A stretch of 60,000 nucleotides of DNA, taken from Lineus longissimus. Taxonomy: Eukaryota > Nemertea > Pilidiophora > Heteronemertea > Lineidae. Where the stretch lies: assembly GCF_910592395.1 (NCBI RefSeq), contig NC_088308.1:9627001-9687000 (forward strand), given 5' to 3'. Shown piece after piece: positions 50,201 to 59,200 of the stretch. The translations under genes were made by a program, and so were the position numbers. The notes below the pieces were generated by a model. The model saw only the letters and a program-made list of their open reading frames with translations, searched no databases and had not been told where the DNA came from. Position 1 is the first letter of the stretch. Each line of letters starts with the position of its first letter.

Positions 50201-53200
50201 TTTGTGAGGGTTTGACGCTGAGTGACACACAGATGTCCGATTTTTGAACATTTGGCACATTGAGAGTTACGCGCTGGGCATTGACTTCGACTTTCATGGC
50301 GCTGATTACCACAAAAGTAACACATCTGGCCCCGTCCGGCTGGTTTCCTGAATCCTTCAGATTTTCTTGAATCGTGGTTTTTCGTGTCCTTCTGGAAGAA
50401 TTTGCCGTGACTATGAGATTTGTGTCCTCCTTTGCGAAAAGCATGGACTTTCTTGGTTGGGTCCATTTCTTTAGATTTCAGTTTGGTTGCTTCTGCAACA
50501 CGCGCATATTCGATGGCTAGATTCAATGTGAGAGTATTTCCTTTCTCGATGCATTTTGATCGAATCTTTTCCTCACGGACACCGAATACGATGGAATCTC
50601 TTAGCATTTCTGCCTTTGTGTCTCCCGTATAACCACAGTCTGCAACAAGCAGCCTGAGTTCCGTCAGAAACTCCTCGAATGGACGATCATTCTGAATAGT
50701 TCGGCGGAGTTTGAATCTATGAACTAGGTAATTGGCATGTGGGTTAACGAATTCTTCGAACTTTTTCCAGTAGTTCTCTAAAAGTTTCTGTTCATCGGCG
50801 GTTAACCCCCATGAATTGAACAAATCAAGTCCTCTATCTCCTGCCCAGATCAGAAGATACTTGCACTTAACCGCTTCTGCAGTGTCTTGTAAAGGACCGT
50901 CGAAGATCATTTGGCATTTTTGACGCCATTTCCGATACCTCGAATAAAGTTCAGGCCCACAATCCCAGTCAATAGTCGGACCTTGATTGAGGTTGGCTAA
51001 GGCAACAGCCATTGTTCATGCACTCCACACTAGTTAAGCACAGAGAAATACACAGGAAAATGTACACGATACGCCCCTTAGTGCATTTTGTACACAGATC
51101 CGCCCCTTAGTGCATTTGTACATACTATATACAGGGATGCTGGGGATGCAGAATCCTCTCAGGATAGCGAAAGTTTGTGGCACAAAAGTTCCTAGATTAC
51201 CTGCAGACTTGGATTCTTTCTGCACTCTGACACCATGTCAACAACGTCGTCTCGTTGTTAGAATAGAATGGAATAGAATAGAAGTTCCTATAAAGTATAT
51301 ATTGATAATCTAAATAGTACAAAGTTCTGTATGATGTATCAAGTAATAGCATCCATGTCGATATGCTAATCAGATGAATACATTAGGTTAGATACATTAC
51401 TTAACACGAGATGTCTCTGTTGTAGCATAACATAATAATAAGGTATTCTGTTACAGCAACCAGGTGGCTAGAATCAAAGCAGATAGATTTATGATCGAAA
51501 GATATAATTCTGTTATAAGAATAAAGAAACCTAGCATCTGTAATAGCTCAATATATCATGTCATCAATCATGTTTCTTTATTCTTATACCAGAATTATAT
51601 TATTTGATCATAAATCTATCCGATTTAGATACAATGTTAACTTTTTATGTACCAACAATGATACATTTGAGGTTTCATACTAGTTTATCTAACATTATTT
51701 CGAAATGAAACATTTTTTTATATTATGATACATGACCCATTACTGAAACTACTGTTTTTAATTGCGCAAGACAAGACAAGACCGTCAGTCAGTTCAGAAT
51801 ATCACAAGCTGTTTTCTTAAGCGTAGTTTCTTGTTATCAGCCTCTTGAGCAAACCTGGAACGTTGCTCAAGAGGCTGATGACAAGAAACTACGCATTTCA
51901 CTGCTGTTGCCGACGCATGTGTATATGGCAAGCCGTTCGTCCAATAATTAAGAAAACCTAGTTTTTTTGAAAAAAACATGGTTTTCTTCTTAAAAAACAT
52001 AGTTTTCTTCAAGAAAACATAGTTTTTTTCAATGAAACTAAGTTTTTTAACAAGAAAACATGGTTTTCTTGAAGAAAACTATGTTTTATTGAAGAAAACC
52101 AAGTTTTCTTCCATGAAACTAGGTTTTTTAAAAAATAACCTATTCTTTTTGCATAAAGTGTAGGTTCCATGATTTCTCTTCAAAACCAAGTTTTGAAAAA
52201 AGAAAAAAAAAATGTTTTTATCCAGCCATTTGACTAATAATTAAAACAACCATGTTTTTATCATAAAAACCTGGTTTTCTTCCAAAAGAACCTAGTTTCG
52301 TTGAAGAAAACAAAGAAAACCATGTTTTTTTTACAAGAAAACGTAGTTTCGAAAGAAGAAAACCTGGTTTCGAAACAACCCAGTCTTTTTACCCCGTCCC
52401 CTCAGCACGCGCGTGACCTTTGGGGCGAGATTGGCGATCCACCGTAGTTTACCCGGGTTGTGCGGCCTTTGGTACGTAAATGCGTAGCCCGGGTTGCTAA
52501 CCCGGGTAAGCAAAATCCAACCTCTCCCCTGCCATGCTCAGGCCAAACAGGGACGAGGTAAAAAGACTAGGTTATGAAAAATAACCTGGTCTTTTTCATT
52601 AAAAACTTGGTTTTGAAAAAGAATTGCATATAACGTAGTTTTCTTCAAGAAAACCATGTTTTCTTCCATGAAACTAGGTTTTCTTCGAAGAAGCATAGGT
52701 TGATTTAAAAAACCAAGTTATCTTGTTAAAAAACCAGGTTTTTTAAAAGAAAACTAGGTTTTTTTAAATCAACCTATGCTTCTTCGAAGAAAACCTAGTT
52801 TCGTGAAAGAAAACATGGTTTTCTTGAAGAAAACTATGTTTTTTAAGAAGAAAACCAGGTTTTCTTCAATAAAACTAGGTTTTCTTGATTATTGGACGAA
52901 CGGCTTGCCATATGTGTACACTGAATTCGGGATGTGCATCGGGCCTGTCTTTAAATGCCGTCCTGTGCCAGTTGGTACGTTTTGCTGATTTGTGCAACAT
53001 TCAATATATCTCAAAAGCTCAATGGTTGACCCTCGATTTTTTAAAACTTTTTGTGTAGCGTAAGCAACTTTTTTTCACGGTAGAATGGTCACTCTATGAG
53101 AATTATCCAGGAAGAAATGTATAAATTTTGCGTTTTTCCGTGATTGTCCGGCCCAATTGGCAATATTGCCATTCTGGATGGTGAACAGAGCTAGGAGCCA

Positions 53201-56200
53201 ATGCGACGCTTATCATTTATTTAAAGAAATAAAACGCCGAGTTTAACATCCTGCAGAAAAAGGAGAATCAGACGTTTCCAGTGATATGAGACACAAATTA
53301 GTTGACCTCATGCAATCACATTGGAAACGCATTTTAAAATAGATGTCTCGTCCTGTTAAAGGGGCTCGTCATCATCGCATACACTCGGGAAAAACTTCCT
53401 AACGAGATCTGAATGCAGTCACTCATGTTGCCGATTCATGACATCATGAACATGTACAAGGCGTTTCCATATTGCCAATGCCAGCCAATCAGAGCCTTCG
53501 TTGCAATGTTGCAATGTTAACGTTTTCGTTCCAGTTAAATCCGATAGAGGGAGTTGAAATTACCCACAATTCCGTTTATCCATATAAATATGTTTTTATC
53601 AATCAAATATCTACAGTGTTGCGTCAATAATAAAAGTATCACATATTAAAAATACGTGTCGAATATAAATATTATTGACAATGAATATTGCAACCCACCG
53701 CGCTCTCCAATTTGCTAACCAGTAGCGTAGGACAAAACCTTGTTCGTTACAGTAGTGGTATTGCGGTGGCACAACGGTATCACTTTGTAACTCACAACTG
53801 GCATGAAATGTTCTTGTGTGCGCTAGATAATGGCTGCACTTGGTCCCCTCGAAATGTTTCTGGATAGGCTGGGTAACAGTTTTTGCAATTATAGAGCGCT
53901 TTGAGACAGAGATACATGTAATACAGTGAAAGGGGCTATATTAGAACTCACTATATAACTGAGCCCCATGCCACGATAAAAAGAACACAACACATTATCT
54001 ATCGGCTTTAATTTGGGTTGTTCGTTCTTCTTTATCGGGTACATATACATTGTTCTTTCAATTTACTCCCATTTCAACGCCCGTAGTACCAAATCATAAT
54101 TTCATAGCATATCTTTGCATCTTTCCAGATTGCTTCGACAAAAAGCCTCACTGCGAGAATTGGGCAAAATACGGGGAATGTACGAGAATTCAAGTTTATA
54201 TGAAAAGGAACTGCAAAAAAGCCTGTGGGCTGTGCACATTACCTGCAACCAAGTACAGTGGTGAAGGTGAGTTAACAACTCATGAATTGATGTTAGTGAT
54301 GTTAGTTTGGCCAAACCAGGTCTATTCGGGGTGGATCTCTTATGCGTCACACAATCTATCAATAATTGTCTACCCAATTTGTGTTACCCAATTTTAGAAT
54401 CGGATGAAATGAACGAGATTTGCCTGTATACTGATACGAATTTTAGTATGAAATATGACATTTTCTGTGAATCTCTTATTAAACCGATACCAATGCTCAT
54501 GATATTACAGGTGCGGTATTTATGACCATTGGTTGGACCATGCTGAAATAGCGTAAACAATTTTTTCCGGATGCGTGTTTATACGAAGTGAAATGTCCAC
54601 GAAATTTCATCACCAGATTGTATACCTGACTACGATCCCGAAGGCTCTGACACGCGGCCATCGTCGCCGGTGTTGAGTATTGTTAAAGGCCTTCCACAGT
54701 GGCTTATAAATTAACATTACAAAATGCGGACGCCGGTGGTCGCCCACCGGTGGATGAATTTGGCTTATTACTCATTTCAACCAACTCCTCGCGTATACTA
54801 CAGATTGAGTTCAAGTGGAAGCTCGTTGGCACTTGTATTCGGAGAGTTGCTGAATTTGAAAATGACTGTCCCTGTCCCCAATGGTATCACACACTTGACT
54901 AAGCTTTAACCTTCATGGAATTAGTATCGCTGATTTTTCTTTCATGCAGCTAATAAAGGAGAGAGGGTTGTCGGGAAGCCAATTCTGACTTGTGGTGATG
55001 TGGCTGCCGACTGCAAGAAAAGCAACTGTACCGCCAACATCACATACGCCATTCAACAATGCCGGAAAACATGCACCAATTGTGAAGATTACTTGGGTAG
55101 GTCTAAAAAATTCATAAATGGCGGGACATTGATTTAATCCCCAGCCAAGAGTCCGATTACTTACAAAAAAGCTCGTTGTGGGTAAAAAATGCATTGTTTT
55201 TCTTGTTTAGATATCATGGTCATATATATGATATCAATGTTTGTAATCTGAATATACATGTAGTTCTATCAGAGAGTGTGATGTAAGTGAGTCTCTCATT
55301 CTGACTTACCGGTATTGAATGTCAATCCTAAAGTCTCCTCCTTTCACCGCCGACTCAATAGGGCGGAAAATCCGTCAGATGCACACTCATAAACGGGTGG
55401 CCAATGAAATTGCTCGACACAAAGTTATGCAATGACGGCCTGAATTGTCCACTCCAATCAGGGGAGTTTATCGGCGGTGAAGGATGAATACACGCACAAC
55501 GACGGTTTCAGTATCTAGGTCTTTCATTGTAGCAATGCGAAAATGTAAGTAATTTTGGTTGGTCCGTCCTTTGTTATGACCAAATAGCCTCTAGAGCGAC
55601 TCAACCACTCACTGTCTTGATGACAGCGGCCGCCTCAGCGCCACCACGCGGGGCCTAATGGTATTAGGCTAAGTAGCTTCGCGCGATATGCATCATTCTG
55701 GGAAAACTCAATGAGGAAGTATGCTCATTAGCATAATCTATTCTTAGCTCCAGCTCGAGGTAATCTTGCGCAGTGTTTCTTCGGACCAGATACATAGTGG
55801 TGAAAACGTCTGCAAAGAACGCCTGGCTTGCGCCAGACTAATAAGTGAAGAAGGTCTGGATGCGCGAGACTTCTGTGATAAAAATGACCATTACAGAGAC
55901 TCTGTGACGTGGGCATATAATTTTTACAATTAAAAATGCTCTATACATGCAATAGAAGAACCATGCCGTCCCGAGCTTCGCGTGGTATGGACTAGCTCGG
56001 GACGGCATGGTTCTGGGAAAACTCAATGAGGAAGGTATGCTCATTAACTAATCTATTATTAGCCCCTGCTCGAGGTCATCTTGCGCAGTGTGGCTTCTAC
56101 CCATATACATCGTGCTTGAAAACGTCTCGTACAAAGAAGGTCTGGCATGCGCCAGACTAATAAGTGAAGAACTTCTGGCTGCGCGAGACTACTGTGATAA

Positions 56201-59200
56201 AATGACCATTGCAGAGACTCTGACCTGCGGTTACAGACAGGTCGTCATCATTGTATTTACGCATGCGCGAGTAACCGCATGTAAACAAATTAAGTCACGT
56301 GCATTTGATTGAAGATATTTATAGCTCTCCACGTGCTTTTATTTACAGCATGGGTATTCCATGAAATAACTGGATTTCTCCTGGCTTGTCATCATGCAAT
56401 CTACAGTTATTTAGTTGAACCACACTTTTTAAAATAATTTGGATTTTCCTTCCCCTATTAATTAGTAGAAAATAAAAATAAAAACAACTCCCCATTATGG
56501 GCATTTATGCCTGAATTATTTTATTTCAACCTTAGAGTAAAAGGACTTTATTACTCCAAATGCTACATTCGTAAAACACGTGGATTTGTTTACATCCGGT
56601 TACTCGCGCATGCGTAAATACAATGATGACGACCTGTCTGTAACCGCAAGTGAGACTCTGTGACGTAGGCATATATCTTTTACAATTAAAAATGCTCTCA
56701 AAAGACATGGAATGATTTTTTATTAACATTTCCTGAACTAGCTGAGTCCCTGAACTCAGCTGAACTCAGCTGAACTCAGCTGAACTAGCTGAGGTCCTGA
56801 ACTCAGCTGAGTCCGAAAGCTTATGAAATGTAAGTCAATGTTATCCAGAGTTATCAGGTTATAAACTGTCCAACTATCAATCTACCTGGATAGATGAGTC
56901 TCCATAGTGATATTTCCTGAACTATTATACCTTCTAATTATCACTTTACATAAATAGGTCGGCGTTAGGTCGCGTGCTTTTCTTTCCTCGTGACAATATA
57001 CAGCAAAATTGTTGAAACCCCACAATCGCGCTATAAGTCCTCAATAAGACCACAGTAACCCATTATAAATGTTTCGCCAGCTTCGATTTTTAGCTACGCG
57101 GCGCGTTGGGTCATTGCGTCTAGATTGGTCCTAATCAGCGGAGTGTTCCGATTTCTATGTTACATGTATATTGGTCAAGGTCAAGGTGATTAGGATTTGT
57201 TGTTTAGTGCCGTTCGCGCACAGGCCAGTATAAGGAAGTGTTCGACTTTCAAACTGAAATGTCAAACACTGCGTGAGTTGATATTGCCTTGCAATGGTCA
57301 CCTGTGAAAACTAGTGGCGTTAATATTTGGCGGTATATTTAACGAATACTACATGCTAATCTGTCTCAAAGATAAGTCGCATGCCAAATCTGTAGCTCGT
57401 CAAGAGTTTGAATATGGTTTCGGCAGAACTACATGTACATGCACATGTGTGTTCTGGCGAAGTGATTTTTTGACCTTTTTTGAAATGTTTGTTACATATT
57501 GAAGGGATGGAATTAGGTGCTTCCAAATACAACAGATATATGACCAACTGAATATACCATACTAAGTTTTGATGGAAGAAAACCATGTTTTCTTTCATAA
57601 AACCGTAGTATTTCATGGTGTTCAGGAGCAGAGTACGACAAGTTGTGAACCGCCCCGCCAAAAATTACAATGACACGCTCAGCATCTTGACGTGGTGCTT
57701 TGTTATGCCATCATTTCACCTTGGAACTGCGTTTAAGTTGTGTTACGGACGTACATGTCGCTCTGAAAGTACTGAATGGTCTTTAAAAATACCATTTTAT
57801 ACTGCTTCTAAAGCGCTTTTGGTATCCATTTTCAGAGAATGATTATGGGACGTTTAAAGCATCTCAGGCTGAAGACGAGACCCAGTGTAAATTAGGTAGG
57901 TTCGCATGACCACGGTGTCTAATCGAAAAACATATTATTTCATTCGTACAAATGTACGCAATATCGCTAGTTTCGCTCAGTTAATCCGGCAGTTAATCCG
58001 GCAATTGGAAGGGGTGACGGATGCTTACATGATACTCTGTTACCCCTCTCTGCCTGAACAACTACAAAAGAAATCGACACAATTCGATGTGAATGAAAGT
58101 GTAATCGCGTACATTTACATACAAATGAAATAATTTTGTACTTAATTTGAGACCGTGATGACGGTAATGATTACGAGTAGGTCTATTTTCACATCACATG
58201 CAATGCAAAATGCCTCTCCTTTACGCCGCGTGAGTTCACTCTCAGAATCAGCTGATGGCACATTATTATAGGGCAATCAGCTTGTGCGTCTATGACCGTC
58301 TTTGAAAGGTACAACAAATATTCTACACGTTTTTGTACCTGGAATTGTTTTAGTCCAGATGAAATATCATTTGTTGGAACGTAGATGCACCAGAAGTCAA
58401 TTTTGTCATGCTTAACAACTACCGGAGTAGATGCTAAGCTAACAAAAGACCCGTGGCATAATGAAGGAGTATTCGATCACTGGACATGGACACTGTGGAG
58501 GGTCATCCTTCTCCACCACCTGGATCTACCACGTATCTAGGATATCTCTTACCTCATGAGTTCAAACAACGGATTTGTTTAAATAAACTTAAACAGCAAT
58601 GTTCGAATTTACGGTGGCTGGGAAAGGACATGGTGATTTTTTTTTTAATGACGAAGTTTTTAAAATCTTAGGCGGCTGACTTATAACTCAGACACCTTAT
58701 TTACCCGACTTAATAACCCAGGCGCCTAACTTACGAAATGACGAAGTCTTTTTCAATCTCAGGCACCTGAGTTGCCAAGTCAGGCGCCTGAGATAAAAAA
58801 AAATTCATCATTTCGTGAGTGAGTTATTAAGTCAGGTGACTGAGTTATAAGTCAGGCGCCTGAGATTAAAAAAAACTTCTTCACTGAAAAAAAAAATCAC
58901 CATGTCTTTCCCAGCCACCGTACGAATTGAACTTTTAAATAATTATTTTTGTACTTAATCTTCCTTCAAAAACGTAATTGCTGCAATACATGTACATGAC
59001 CAGGTGTTTGGGTAGGCACAAAGAATAGCGCGTGATACGTGGAGTAGGCCGACGGGTAAACGTAACTGTTCGATCATGGTCTTTCAGGAGATGGCCGGAG
59101 AAGATGCTGGTGGGGCGAGGAATTCAAAGCTAGCTCGAGGTGTACGGAGGACGGGGGGAGGGTTTTGTTTGATGATGGCAAGTTTAACTGCGCGTGCTTG

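Larger units (their letters stand above)
45203..51460 (-). mobile_element. Gypsy-type LTR retrotransposon with 5-bp target duplication
   Basis: GCAAC flanks the element at 45203-45207 and 51456-51460. LTRs of 220 bp (TGT...ACA) lie at 51236-51455 and at 45208-45269 plus 46364-46521, the second split by a Helitron-like insertion. The LTRs differ at one visible base. The primer site next to the 5' LTR reads TGGTGTCAGAGTG, suggesting tRNA-Leu; a purine tract (aaggagggaga) precedes the 3' LTR. Gag and Pol are on the minus strand. It sits antisense in intron 7 of the peptidase-ShKT gene and is young. Confidence 0.92.

Noticed and set aside
47136-50632. Plus-strand frames of 60-107 codons
   Set aside because: They are antisense shadows of the Gypsy Gag and Pol genes.
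53755-53830. Possible tRNA (ggtggcacaacggtatcac)
   Set aside because: No cloverleaf with proper anticodon and T arms could be drawn.
58370-58671. Possible extra exon between exons 10 and 11
   Set aside because: Stops occur in the required phase and no donor fits; exons 10 and 11 join in phase without it.
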